Shown piece by piece: positions 8,457-16,630 of a DNA stretch of 64,000 nucleotides (its first letter is position 1; each line of letters begins with the position of its first letter). The stretch comes from Collinsella phocaeensis (GTDB taxonomy: Bacteria > Actinomycetota > Coriobacteriia > Coriobacteriales > Coriobacteriaceae), in the NCBI RefSeq assembly GCF_900119895.1, contig NZ_FQLR01000004.1, positions 620,001 to 684,000 on the forward strand, read 5' to 3'. The notes below the pieces were generated by a model. The model had not been told where the DNA came from. It saw nothing but the letters and a program-made list of their open reading frames with translations, and searched no databases. The translations under genes and the position numbers were made by a program.

Positions 8457-10517
8457 ATGCCCCAAGCCGTCATCGGTCTTGTCGCCCACGTCGACGCAGG
8501 GAAGACCACGCTCGCCGAGGCGCTGCTCTACCGTGCCGGCGCCATCCGCCGCCAGGGGCGCGTGGATAAGGGGGATGCGCATCTCGATACCGATGCGATG
8601 GAGCGCGAGCGCGGCATCACCATCTTCTCCAAGCAGACCTATCTGGACTGGGCGGGCGCCCACCTCATGCTGCTGGACACGCCTGGGCACGTCGACTTCT
8701 CCGCCGAGGCCGAGCGGACCCTGCAGGCGCTGGATTACGCGGTGCTCATCGTCGGGGCGAACGACGGCATCGAGGGTCACACCGAGACGCTCTGGGGCCT
8801 GCTCGACCGCTACCGCGTGCCGACCTTCCTCTTCGTGAACAAGCTCGACCTCGCCGGGGGCGAGCTCGCGCCCCTGATGGCGGAGCTGCGCGGACGGCTG
8901 TCGGCGGCAATCGTGGACGGCGGCGCGCTCGCCGACCTGGCGGGTCACACGGCGGCGTCGCCGGAGGGCGACGGCGCGACCGCGCATGGCGTTACCTGCT
9001 CGAGCGAGCTGCTGGAGGACGTCGCCGCCGCCGACGAGGCCGCGCTCGACGAGTACCTCGCGTGCGGCACGGTCGGTGCGGGCACGGTCCGCCGCCTCGT
9101 CGCCGAGCGCAAGCTGTTTCCCTGCTTCGCCGGGTCCGCCCTGCGCGGCGAGGGGATCGAGGGGCTGCTCGACGGCATCACCGCGCTCATCGAGGAGAAG
9201 GCGTGGCCGGAGGCGTTCGCGGCGCGCGTCTACCGCGTGAGCCGCGGCGCCCATGGCGAGCGCCTCGCATGGCTCAAGGTCACGGGCGGCACCCTGCGCG
9301 CCAAGGAGCAGCTGTCCGGCTTCGACGGGGGAGTCCCCTGGACCGAGAAGGTGGACCAGGTGCGCATCTACGACGCCGATTCGTTCCAGATCGTCCGCGA
9401 GGTCCCCGCCGGCCGCGTGTGCGCGGTGTCCGGCCTCACGCACGTGCGCCCGGGCAGCGCGCTCGGGGCGGAGGGGCGCGGTGCGGACCCCGCGCTCGTG
9501 CCGGTCCTCTCCTTTCGCGTGGAGGCCCCGGGCACCGACGCGACCGTTCTCGTCCGCGCCCTGCGCGAGCTCGCCGACGAGGACCCCCTGCTCGGCGTGG
9601 CGTGGCACGAGCAGCTGCAGGAGGTGCACGTGCAGCTCATGGGGGAGGTCCAGCGCGAGGTGGTGGCCCGCCGCCTGGCGGACCGCTTCGGCATCGCCGC
9701 CGAGTTCGGCGCGGGCGGCATCCTCTACCGCGAGACGGTGACCGCGCCCGCGCGGGGCGTCGGGCATTTCGAGCCGCTGCGGCACTACGCCGAGGTCCAG
9801 CTGCTGATCGAGCCGGCCGAGCGCGGGGCGGGCATCATGGCCGGCACGCGCGCCCTGGAGGACGATCTCGACCGCAACTGGCAGCGGCTCATCCTCACGC
9901 ACGTGCTGGAGCGCGAGCACCCGGGCGTGCTCGCGGGCGCCCCGCTCACGGACGTGCGCATCACCCTGCTCGGCGGGCGCGCCCACCTCAAGCACACCGA
10001 GGGCGGGGATTTCCGCCAGGCGACCTACCGCGCCATCCGGCAAGCGCTCATGACGGCCCGCGCCGCCGGCTCCTGCGAGCTGCTCGAGCCGTGGTACCGC
10101 TTCCGCCTGGCCGTCCCTGCTGGCAAGGTCGGTCGTGCCCTGGCGGACCTGCAGCGCATGGGCGCGACGTTCGACCCGCCCGAGGTGCGCGGCGAGCGGG
10201 CGAGGATCGCCGGCGAGGCTCCGGCTTCCGAGATCGGGTCCTACGCGCTCGAGGTGAGTGCATATTCCGGCGGGCAGGGGAGCCTGGCTCTCGAGTACGC
10301 GGGGTACCGTCCGTGCCACGATGCCGAGCGGGTCATCTCCGAGGCGGCGTATGACCCGCTGGCGGACCTGTCCAACACGCCGGACTCCGTCTTCTGCAGC
10401 CACGGCGCCGGCTATGCCGTGCGGTGGGACGAGGTGCCCACGCAGGCGCATGTCCAGGTCGACCTGGACCGCTTGCGGCCGTGGCGCGCCGCGGACGAGG
10501 GCTTCTTCTCGGGATAG
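8457..10517 (+). CDS. TetM/TetO-like ribosomal protection GTPase (EF-G paralogue)
   Basis: Translational GTPase of 686 residues with the layout of tetracycline ribosomal protection proteins: G1 AHVDAGKTT (10-18), a switch region with RVDKGDAHLDTDAMERERGIT, G3 DTPGHVDF (74-81), G4 NKLD (128-131), then EF-G-like domains II-V. It is slightly longer than TetM/O (about 640 residues), and switch I reads KGDAHLD where TetM-like proteins usually have KGTTRTD. Such chromosomal homologues in gut Firmicutes and Coriobacteria are often uncharacterised, so true tetracycline resistance is uncertain. The ATG at 8457 was chosen because the G domain begins immediately after it. A TACAAT at 8412-8417 is a possible -10 element. 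Confidence 0.85.
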   Translation: MPQAVIGLVAHVDAGKTTLAEALLYRAGAIRRQGRVDKGDAHLDTDAMERERGITIFSKQTYLDWAGAHLMLLDTPGHVDFSAEAERTLQALDYAVLIVGANDGIEGHTETLWGLLDRYRVPTFLFVNKLDLAGGELAPLMAELRGRLSAAIVDGGALADLAGHTAASPEGDGATAHGVTCSSELLEDVAAADEAALDEYLACGTVGAGTVRRLVAERKLFPCFAGSALRGEGIEGLLDGITALIEEKAWPEAFAARVYRVSRGAHGERLAWLKVTGGTLRAKEQLSGFDGGVPWTEKVDQVRIYDADSFQIVREVPAGRVCAVSGLTHVRPGSALGAEGRGADPALVPVLSFRVEAPGTDATVLVRALRELADEDPLLGVAWHEQLQEVHVQLMGEVQREVVARRLADRFGIAAEFGAGGILYRETVTAPARGVGHFEPLRHYAEVQLLIEPAERGAGIMAGTRALEDDLDRNWQRLILTHVLEREHPGVLAGAPLTDVRITLLGGRAHLKHTEGGDFRQATYRAIRQALMTARAAGSCELLEPWYRFRLAVPAGKVGRALADLQRMGATFDPPEVRGERARIAGEAPASEIGSYALEVSAYSGGQGSLALEYAGYRPCHDAERVISEAAYDPLADLSNTPDSVFCSHGAGYAVRWDEVPTQAHVQVDLDRLRPWRAADEGFFSG

Positions 10518-10621
10518 CGGCCTCGGGCCGTCCCGGGGCTTCGCTCCGTCGTCCGTCTCGCAGCCGGCCGATGGGGATCGGCGCCGCGGGCGGCTTCCGG
10601 GCGGTTAGACGAATTAATCCA

Positions 10622-10846
10622 TGACCCCCTGCTGAATTGGACAATATGGCAAATATATAGGTCTGACCGACGGAGATCGCCCCATGAGGGCGTCCGAAGC
10701 GCGCTCGAGGTGCGCGCGAGCGGGCTAAAAAGTACGCGTTCTCATGGCTGTGCGCATCTTCTGATAAGCTACGGGAATGGAAGGACCGTGTGCCCGCGCA
10801 AACGACTTATATAATTGCCATATTTGTCCAAGAAAGCAGGGGGTTA
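10622..10846. mobile_element. Short inverted-repeat element (MITE-like), copy 1
   Basis: A 225-bp segment whose ends form an imperfect inverted repeat of about 36 bp. The left end starts TGACCCCCTGCT and continues through TTGGACAATATGGCA. The right end, read inward on the other strand, starts TAACCCCCTGCT and continues through TTGGACAAATATGGCA. The same left/right asymmetry (TGA versus TAA) is seen in the element at 15616-15821. The interior holds no credible gene. It lies between the TetM-like gene and trmO. This is probably a non-autonomous transposable element; no target duplication could be defined. Confidence 0.65.
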
Positions 10847-10951
10847 AGCAAAAAAGCGATGTAGCTCATCGCGAAAACGGGGCGTTCCGATGAGGGGCGG
10901 CGGGCTGCCCGTTCGCGGCTGCGGGCACGGCGCGCCGATCGGGCCGGAGGT

Positions 10952-10981
10952 CTCAATTCGGTGCCTGTCCCCGATTTGAGG
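10952..10981 (-). repeat. Degenerate CCTC...GAG intergenic motif, copy 3
   Basis: A 30-bp segment immediately before trmO. On the minus strand it opens with CCTCAAATCGGGG and closes with GAATTGAG, resembling the segments at 8334-8376 and 14889-14931. It could also be a small hairpin in the trmO leader. Confidence 0.3.
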
Positions 10982-11014
10982 AGAGGGGCCGCGGCGCGTG
11001 GTACACTGCGCAGC

Positions 11015-11818
11015 ATGAGACCGATCGCACGCATACATACGGACCTGCCGCAGAAGTTCGGCATCCCGCGCAACAGCTTTCTCGCGCCCCACCTGCAAGG
11101 GTGCATCGTCTTCGAGCCCGAGTTCGCGCTGCCGCAGGCGGTGGCGGGGCTCGAGGAGTTCAGCCATCTGTGGCTGATCTGGGCATTCGAGAACGGGACG
11201 CCCGGCGGCACCGCGGCAGACATAGCCTCGGACAGCGCCGCTGCCGACAAGAGCGGAACGGCCCGCGCATGGTCGCCCACGGTGCGCCCGCCGCGCCTCG
11301 GCGGCGCCGAGCGCCGCGGCGTGTTCGCGACGCGGAGCCCCTTCCGCCCGAACCCTTTGGGCCTCACGTGCGTGAAGCTCGACCGCATCGAGCTGACCGA
11401 CGCCGGCCCGCAGATCCACGTGCTCGCCGCGGACCTGCGCGACGGCACGCCCATCTACGACATCAAGCCCTACATCCCCTTCGCGGACTGCCATCCCGAC
11501 GCCACGGGCGGCTGGATCGAGCGCGCCCCGTGGCACGAGCTCGAGGTCGAGTTCCCCGACGGCCTGCGTGCGCACGTCCCCGAGGCGAAGCTTCCCGGGC
11601 TCATCGAGGTCCTGCAGCAGGATCCGCGCCGCGCCGGCAGCAAGCATGAGCCCGAGCGCGTGTACCACCTCGCCTACGCCGCCCTGGACGTGGCGTTCAC
11701 CGTGGACGGCGACGCCCTGCGCGTCGTGGGCGTGGACCCGGCGGATGCGAAGTACGAGGCCTCCGCTCCCTTCTTGAGGCGGATCGTCTCGCCCGGCGTT
11801 ATGGGGAAGCTACCCTAG
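11015..11818 (+). CDS. trmO: TrmO/TsaA-family tRNA methyltransferase (m6t6A37)
   Basis: SAM-dependent enzyme that N6-methylates t6A at position 37 of certain tRNAs. The beta-barrel TsaA domain (UPF0066) covers the first 165 residues and shows EEFSHLWLIWAF, GVFATRSPFRPNPLGLT (the family signature around the active site) and IYDIKPYIPFADC. The C-terminal extension with AKLPGLIEVLQQDPR and a VYHLAYAALDVAF strand matches longer TrmO proteins, total 267 residues. The ATG at 11015 follows a GAGAGGGG site. It stands alone between the inverted-repeat element and the decayed peptidase gene. Confidence 0.88.
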   Translation: MRPIARIHTDLPQKFGIPRNSFLAPHLQGCIVFEPEFALPQAVAGLEEFSHLWLIWAFENGTPGGTAADIASDSAAADKSGTARAWSPTVRPPRLGGAERRGVFATRSPFRPNPLGLTCVKLDRIELTDAGPQIHVLAADLRDGTPIYDIKPYIPFADCHPDATGGWIERAPWHELEVEFPDGLRAHVPEAKLPGLIEVLQQDPRRAGSKHEPERVYHLAYAALDVAFTVDGDALRVVGVDPADAKYEASAPFLRRIVSPGVMGKLP

Positions 11819-11820
11819 GC

Positions 11821-12590
11821 CGCTCGGGGTTCACGGCCCTCGCGCAGGACGATGGCGCTGGAGAACCCGTTCATCGATAGGGATTCGTCGGTGTAGCTGA
11901 TGGTGTAGTCGGCCTCGGTGGGGTCGGTGTGGCGGTACGGCACGGGAACCTTGAACGAGGCGCCGTCGAAGACGGAGGTCACCTCCAGGAACTCGCGGTC
12001 CTGCGTGTCGGGCACGGACCGGGCGGAGATCGCGTCCCCGTCGTGCAGGACGGTGCCGTCCGGGGCGTGCACGGTATACAGGTCCTCATCGAAGGAGACC
12101 GTCTCGGCCGCGGTGTCGAAGGTGGGGCATGGGCCGTGATGGCCTTTGGACATGCTTGGATCTCATCCAGGATAATGAGCGTTTTGCCTGGGACAATCTC
12201 CATGTTGAGTTGGAGCGATAACGAGGCGAAGGCCCAGCAGTTCTCGGTCTCGTGCTGGTTGAGCATGCCGCCGATGCGGTTGGTCTCGCGCAGGTCGAAC
12301 GACGAGGGCAGCTCGGCGGCGCGCAGGGCGCTGTGCACGGCGAGCGAGTCGGCGAGGTAGGAGAGGTCGAGCGGGGAGGGGGCGAGCTCGCCGTCGTAGG
12401 TGCCGTCCAGGTAGGCGGCGTAGTCCTCGCTGAGGTCGGAGACGCTGACGACGGGCGCGGCGGCGCCGGTCGCGGCGTTGGCGGGCGCCGCGGCGAAGCC
12501 GGCGAGCGTGGCGGCGAGCAGGGACAGCGCGCCGGCGACGGCGGGCGCTGCGGGCCTGCGCCGACGGGCGGCGGCGCCTCTGAGGTCGCT
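11821..12590 (-). pseudogene. Mosaic remnant: C1 cysteine peptidase start, AAA-ATPase scrap and secreted-protein tail
   Basis: On the minus strand, a signal-peptide-like core (LSLLAATLAGFAAAPANA) is followed by about 80 residues ending in LPSSFDLRE and ENCWAFASLS, the propeptide junction and catalytic-Cys region of papain-like C1 peptidases. It then changes abruptly at about 12214-12135 into VPGKTLIILDEIQACPKAIT, the Walker B region of AAA/DUF4143 ATPases. After a frame change, a third unrelated piece (about 11821-12150) continues with VHAPDGTVLHDGDAIS and ends in SMNGFSSAIVLREG. No ordinary start codon precedes the signal peptide. This is gene debris joined by recombination, not a working gene. 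Confidence 0.7.
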
Positions 12591-12640
12591 GTCGAGACGG
12601 TTACCGCGGGCGGCGCGGCGCGGGCGGTAACCGTCTCGAC
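12591..12640. repeat. Perfect 17-bp inverted repeat
   Basis: GTCGAGACGGTTACCGC at 12591-12607 is exactly repeated in inverted form at 12624-12640, with a 16-bp GC-only spacer. It sits where the start codon of the decayed peptidase gene would be expected. There is no T-run on either side, so it is not a simple terminator. It may be an operator, a recombination site or the scar of an insertion. Confidence 0.7.
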
Positions 12641-13172
12641 GCGGTGTGAACGGTCGCGCGGCTCGGGCGGATGTGCTCGCCGTCAGGCAGGGGGCCGGTC
12701 CGGCTCCTTGCGGCCGATGTGGGCGCGAGCGCAACCACGCACCATGATACCGTGCCGGCTTCAGGGTCCGTGCTGCCGTCGGCTTCGGGGGAACGAAACG
12801 CGAGGCAGGGGGAACGAGGCCACCGCCGTACCGTCGATGTGGCGCGTGGGCCACGGGGTGGGAAAAACGCGCCCGCTGCGGCGTGCGCGGCACGCATCTG
12901 TACGTATCGGACCTGCGCTGAGGCGCCATCTGGCGCGCTTCTTCACGGCTGCCGCGCGGTAGCGGCGACACGGGGCGCTACCATCGGCGCTTCCCCTGCT
13001 GGCTCGCGAGGTAGAACGGGAGGAAGACGATCGCGGCGGCGACGAATGACGCCATCTTGAGCACGTCTTTCGCGACGGTCCCGCAGAGGAGCAACAGGCG
13101 CGCCGGGCGCCCGCCGTGTCCGCGCGGGGCCGTAGGATGTCGCTCCGAGGACGGAGGACATCGGAGGTGGCC
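12641..13172. other. Intergenic stretch without a supported gene
   Basis: About 530 bp of GC-rich DNA between the decayed peptidase gene and a small hypothetical gene. Several open frames run through it in both directions, but none has a ribosome binding site or recognisable composition. A 25-residue hydrophobic frame on the minus strand (12978-13055) could be the end of a lost membrane protein. Confidence 0.5.
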
Positions 13173-13499
13173 ATGACTGTGCGCAAACGCGCCTCGCTCG
13201 CCGGACGCTGCGGCATTCCGCTGGAGCGCGACCGCGTCTACGTGGGCGTCGATACCGCTCTCGACGGCGGCGCCCTCGAGCCGGCGGCCGCCCGGCCCGT
13301 GCGCATCCGCTGGCCCGACGGCCGCTCACGGGAGATCCAGAGCATCTACGACCGGCGGGAGTTCGGGCGCGCGGCCTTCGGCAACCTGTGCGTTCGCTGG
13401 GCGGTCTGCGTCGCCCGCCGACGGCGCGAGCTGTTTTGGGAGCATGGGGATTTCTTCGTGGCGAAGCGCAGCGGCCTGGCGGAGCGGCGGGCGACCTGA
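13173..13499 (+). CDS. Small conserved-looking hypothetical protein
   Basis: A 108-residue basic protein that I do not recognise. Its frame has an excellent ribosome binding site (ATCGGAGGTGG) just before the ATG at 13173. Content includes VYVGVDTALDGGALEP near the middle, an RIRWPDGRSREIQSIYDRREFG segment with alternating charge, and a C-terminal AFGNLCVRW...ELFWEHGDFFVAKR. This looks like a small mixed alpha/beta domain rather than a membrane protein. Aromatic-rich, non-repetitive composition supports a real gene. It ends in TGA. Confidence 0.55.
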   Translation: MTVRKRASLAGRCGIPLERDRVYVGVDTALDGGALEPAAARPVRIRWPDGRSREIQSIYDRREFGRAAFGNLCVRWAVCVARRRRELFWEHGDFFVAKRSGLAERRAT

Positions 13500-13853
13500 C
13501 GGCATCTGGTGCCCGGACGTTGTCTCCGGGCTCGTCGCAACCCCTGGAGCATGTCGAACCTCCAGGCCTCGTCTCGGCGCTTCGCCTCATCGGCATGCCG
13601 CCGCGTCCACGCAGATGTCGACATCGTTCTCGCCGTGGCGACCGAGAGCTGTCGGCCGGCCGGCCAGGCGCGCGCCGCGATGGCGAAGTATCGCCACGCG
13701 CCCGGCGCGGGCGATGCGGTATCGTTGACGCCATGCGCACGGTGCGGGCCGTGCGTGCGAGGAAAGGTGCGCTATGGGGTCGCGGGCCACGCGATGCCCT
13801 GCGGCTGCGCCGGCCGTTCGGATGGGCAGCGGTTGCGGAAGGGGGAGCGCCCT
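13500..13853. other. Intergenic stretch upstream of the GIY-YIG/AlkD gene
   Basis: The frame of the downstream gene stays open here back to 13509, but the translated part (Arg/Ala/Cys-rich) has no family similarity and no ribosome binding site, so it is treated as non-coding. No terminator, repeat or RNA structure was recognised. Confidence 0.5.
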
Positions 13854-14888
13854 GTGAGCGCCCTTGAGCACTACATGTACGTGTTGGAATGCGGCGACGG
13901 CAGCCTGTACACGGGCTACGCCGTCGACGTGGAGGCGCGTCTCTTCGCCCATCGGGCGGGGCGCGGCGCGAAGTACACCCGGTCCCATGCGCCGGTGCGG
14001 CTGGCGGCGCAGGCGAGGTTCTTTTCCAAAGCCCGCGCCATGAGTGCGGAGGCGCTGTTCAAGCGCTTGCCGCGCGACCGGAAGGACGCCCTGCTCGCGC
14101 AGGCCATGGGCGAGCCCTTCGAGGAGGTGCTCCGCCGCGAGCTGCCCGGATTCGGGAGCGACACCGCGGAGGAGTTCGTCTGCCGGTCCCTGGCGGGCGG
14201 CATCGACGCCGGGTACCGCGATTTCATGGCGCGCCTCATGCCCACCGTCGACCCGGTGCGCGTGGTCGGCGTGCGCACGCCCGTCCTGCGCGCAATTGCT
14301 CGCGAGCTCGCGCGGCGACCCGATGCCCCCTCGTACCTGCGCGCGCTGCCGCATCGCCTGTTCGAGGAGATGCAGGTCCACGCGTTCGCCATCGGCCTCG
14401 AACGCGACTACGACGCCGCCCTTGCACTCTACGATCGCTTCCTGCCGCATGTGGACAACTGGGCCACGTGCGATCAGCTTCCCGTCAAGGTGCTGGCGAA
14501 AGATCCGGGTCGCACGTTGCAGAGGGTCGGGGAGTGGCTCGCCTCCGGGGACTGCTATACCGTGCGGTTCGGCATCGGTGTGCTCATGCGCCTCTATCTG
14601 GACGAGCGATTCGAACGGCGGTTTCTGGACGAGGCCGCGGCGGCGCGCCTGCCGGGTGCGCCCGAGCGCCCGGACCCGGAATCGCCCGCGTACTACGTGG
14701 ATATGATGCGCGCCTGGTATTTCGCTGAGGCGCTCGCTCGGCAGGAGGCCGCGGCGCTGCCCTATCTGCTTGCGCGCGGGGAGGGTGCTCTGCTGGACGA
14801 GTGGACCCGGCGCAAAGCGATCCAGAAGGCGATCGAGAGCCGCCGTATAGCGCCTGAGCTGAAAGCGCGGTTGCGCCAGGCCCGTTGA
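13854..14888 (+). CDS. GIY-YIG nuclease domain fused to AlkD-like DNA alkylation repair domain
   Basis: A 344-residue two-domain protein. Residues 1-80 form a complete YhbQ/UPF0213-type GIY-YIG domain: YMYVLECGDGSLYTGYA, then RLFAHRAGRGAKYTR with the conserved Arg, and KRLPRDRKDALL. From about residue 95 it is a HEAT-repeat DNA alkylation repair protein with GVRTPVLRAIAREL, LPHRLFEEMQVHAF, FLPHVDNWATCDQ, RFGIGVLMRLYLDE, MMRAWYFAEALA and KAIQKAIESRRI in the usual order. Family members excise alkylated bases; the nuclease domain could act on the resulting site. The GTG at 13854 was chosen for the GGAAGGGGGAG site and because the nuclease domain starts there. Both domains look intact. Confidence 0.85.
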   Translation: MSALEHYMYVLECGDGSLYTGYAVDVEARLFAHRAGRGAKYTRSHAPVRLAAQARFFSKARAMSAEALFKRLPRDRKDALLAQAMGEPFEEVLRRELPGFGSDTAEEFVCRSLAGGIDAGYRDFMARLMPTVDPVRVVGVRTPVLRAIARELARRPDAPSYLRALPHRLFEEMQVHAFAIGLERDYDAALALYDRFLPHVDNWATCDQLPVKVLAKDPGRTLQRVGEWLASGDCYTVRFGIGVLMRLYLDERFERRFLDEAAAARLPGAPERPDPESPAYYVDMMRAWYFAEALARQEAAALPYLLARGEGALLDEWTRRKAIQKAIESRRIAPELKARLRQAR

Positions 14889-14931
14889 CCTCGATTCGGG
14901 GCCGCGATTTGGGGCGGGCGCCAAGCTGAGG
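14889..14931. repeat. Degenerate CCTCGA/CTGAGG intergenic motif, copy 2
   Basis: A 43-bp segment starting at the stop codon of the repair gene, opening CCTCGATTCGG and closing CCAAGCTGAGG, similar to 8334-8376. The outer GACCTC and GAGGTC are complementary, so it could fold as a weak hairpin. Confidence 0.35.
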
Positions 14932-15023
14932 TCGGAAGGGGACCCGCAGCGCATCATCCCCCATTGAGAGCCGGGCGCCGATCTGAGGTTCGGCGCTCCG
15001 CGGCCTTGTGCCCGCATGCGCGA

Positions 15024-15051
15024 TTGTGGAGTTTCAAATTGCTACTAAAAT
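15024..15051 (+). promoter_or_regulatory. Possible sigma-70 promoter of the DUF2871 gene
   Basis: TTGTGG at 15024-15029 and TAAAAT at 15046-15051 are separated by 16 bp, in a locally AT-rich patch about 52 bp before the start codon. The match is partial, with no other support. Confidence 0.35.
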
Positions 15052-15102
15052 AGGTCTATTATGCGAGGGGAACGAGCAAATCCGCCGAAAGGAGCCGACG
15101 AC

Positions 15103-15519
15103 ATGAAGAAGTATGCGAACAGCGCGCTAGTCTACGCGATCCTCGCCATGGTGGGCGGGGTGTTCTACCGCGAGTTCACCAAGTTCAACGGATTTACGGG
15201 GACGACATCGCTGGGGTTCGTGCACGCGCACTACTTCGCGCTCGGAATGATCGGCTTCCTGCTGCTTCTGCTGCTCGAGAAGGACCTTTCCTTCACCGAC
15301 CGCTCCGTGGGCCGTGCCGTGGCCGCCTACCATGTGGGTCTCAACGTGACCGCGGGGATGCTCGTCGTTCGCGGCGTCACCCAGGTTCTCGACATCGCCC
15401 TTACCCGCGGCGCAAGTGCAGCCATCTCGGGCATCGCGGGCCTCGGGCACATCGTGCTCGGCGTAAGCATCGTGCTGATCCTTCTGGGCGTGAAGCGCGC
15501 GGTCGCCGCTGCGGAGTAG
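15103..15519 (+). CDS. DUF2871-family four-helix membrane protein
   Basis: A 138-residue integral membrane protein with four hydrophobic segments at about 7-22, 42-58, 78-92 and 112-128. The first ends in GGVFYREFTKFNGFTG and the second is preceded by LGFVHAHYFALGM, both hallmarks of the DUF2871 family. The function is unknown; the conserved His pair near the second helix could bind a metal or cofactor, but that is speculation. The ATG at 15103 is preceded by GAAAGGAG; the more upstream ATG at 15061 lacks one. Confidence 0.8.
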   Translation: MKKYANSALVYAILAMVGGVFYREFTKFNGFTGTTSLGFVHAHYFALGMIGFLLLLLLEKDLSFTDRSVGRAVAAYHVGLNVTAGMLVVRGVTQVLDIALTRGASAAISGIAGLGHIVLGVSIVLILLGVKRAVAAAE

Positions 15520-15615
15520 CGCACGGCAGCCGTTCGGCATTCGCCGTGGAGTCTCGTGCCCGGAGGCGTGCCTTGCGCACCCGGTCGAGCCGAGTCCGGC
15601 TTCGACTATATGCTA

Positions 15616-15821
15616 TGACCCCCTATTGTTTTGGACAAAAGTGCCAGAAAATGACGGTGATAGGGGGTTATACATATCATGAATAGGACGAAATCAAGCT
15701 TCGACGCCTGCGATTCGCTTCAAATCGGCATCAAAACTGAATAACGGACACACTGTTCGCTTGTTTTGTCCGAACTCCGTCGTCACTATCTGGCACTTTT
15801 GTCCAATAATACAGGGGGTTA
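15616..15821. mobile_element. Short inverted-repeat element (MITE-like), copy 2
   Basis: A 206-bp segment bounded by TGACCCCCTATTG and, inverted, TAACCCCCTGTAT. Both ends continue into the identical 16-bp stretch TTGGACAAAAGTGCCA. It has the same TGA-left/TAA-right end pair as the element at 10622-10846, but its interior sequence is different and AT-richer. An extra copy of the TAACCCCCT end lies inside (15663-15671, inverted), so the element may be composite. It contains no gene and sits just downstream of purC, between its terminator and the DUF2871 gene. Confidence 0.65.
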
Positions 15822-15877
15822 TCGATTAAATACAGATAACCGACCCCTCTGTCACGTTATCGAACTCAATTGTATGC

Positions 15878-15910
15878 AAAAAACGGGGCCCCGCATGCAG
15901 CGGGGCCCCG
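15878..15910 (-). terminator. Rho-independent terminator of purC
   Basis: On the minus strand a perfect 11-bp stem CGGGGCCCCGC/GCGGGGCCCCG with a 5-nt loop is followed by six T. It lies about 35 bp after the purC stop. Confidence 0.93.
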
Positions 15911-15943
15911 TGAAGCGAAGCGATGCCGTCGCTGTCTGCGCCC

Positions 15944-16630
15944 TTAGGCGAAGAACAGCTCGGAGAGGGTCATCGGGTCGACGTACTCGCCGTCCTTGTA
16001 GACGCGCATGTTGCCGGAGGCGATCTCGTCGATCAGGATGACGTTGCCGTCGGCGTCGTAGCCGAACTCGAACTTGATGTCGTAGAGCATGAGGCCCTTC
16101 TCGGCCAGGTCGTCGGCGACGATCTTGGTGATCTGCTTGGTCATCTCCTTGAGGGAGTCGTACTGCTCGGCGGTCATGACGCCCAGGTCGACGAGGCCGT
16201 CCTTGGTGACCAACGGGTCGCCCAGCTCGTCGTTCTTGAAGGTGGTCTCGACGTAGGACGGCAGGTCGTCGCCCTCGTTGCAGTACTGCTTGTAGCGGCG
16301 GTAGAAGGAGCCCACGGCCTTGTTGCGGCAGATGACCTCGAGGCCCTCGCCGAAGACCTTGGCGGGCAGGACTTCCATGGTGGTGTCGTCGAGGTTGGCG
16401 GACACGTAGTGGGTCTTGATGCCGGCGGCGTTGATCTTCTCGAAGAAGTAGATGGACATGCGCAGGTTGACGTCGCCCACGCCCTCGATGGTGAGGCCGA
16501 CGGAGTTCTCGCCCGGATCGAAGACGCCGTCCTTGCCGGTGCAGTCGTCCTTGAACTTGAGCAGGTAGTTACCGTTCTCGAGCGCGAAAACGTCCTTGGT
16601 CTTGCCGGAATACACGAGTTCCTGGGTCAT
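15944..16630 (-). CDS. purC: Phosphoribosylaminoimidazole-succinocarboxamide synthase
   Basis: Joins CAIR and aspartate with ATP to make SAICAR in de novo purine synthesis. The protein has 228 residues, the normal short bacterial form. The N-terminal [10 protein letters not shown] is the ATP-grasp-like start, followed by [22 protein letters not shown] and [25 protein letters not shown], the two classical PurC signatures. A GAAAGGAC site precedes the ATG. It is transcribed alone on the minus strand, unusual only in that no other pur gene adjoins it, and a strong terminator follows. Confidence 0.96.
   Translation of the reverse strand: MTQELVYSGKTKDVFALENGNYLLKFKDDCTGKDGVFDPGENSVGLTIEGVGDVNLRMSIYFFEKINAAGIKTHYVSANLDDTTMEVLPAKVFGEGLEVICRNKAVGSFYRRYKQYCNEGDDLPSYVETTFKNDELGDPLVTKDGLVDLGVMTAEQYDSLKEMTKQITKIVADDLAEKGLMLYDIKFEFGYDADGNVILIDEIASGNMRVYKDGEYVDPMTLSELFFA

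Noticed and set aside
12978-13055. 25-residue hydrophobic frame on the minus strand
   Set aside because: It looks like a membrane-protein end but has no ribosome binding site and no upstream partner; kept only as a possible remnant.
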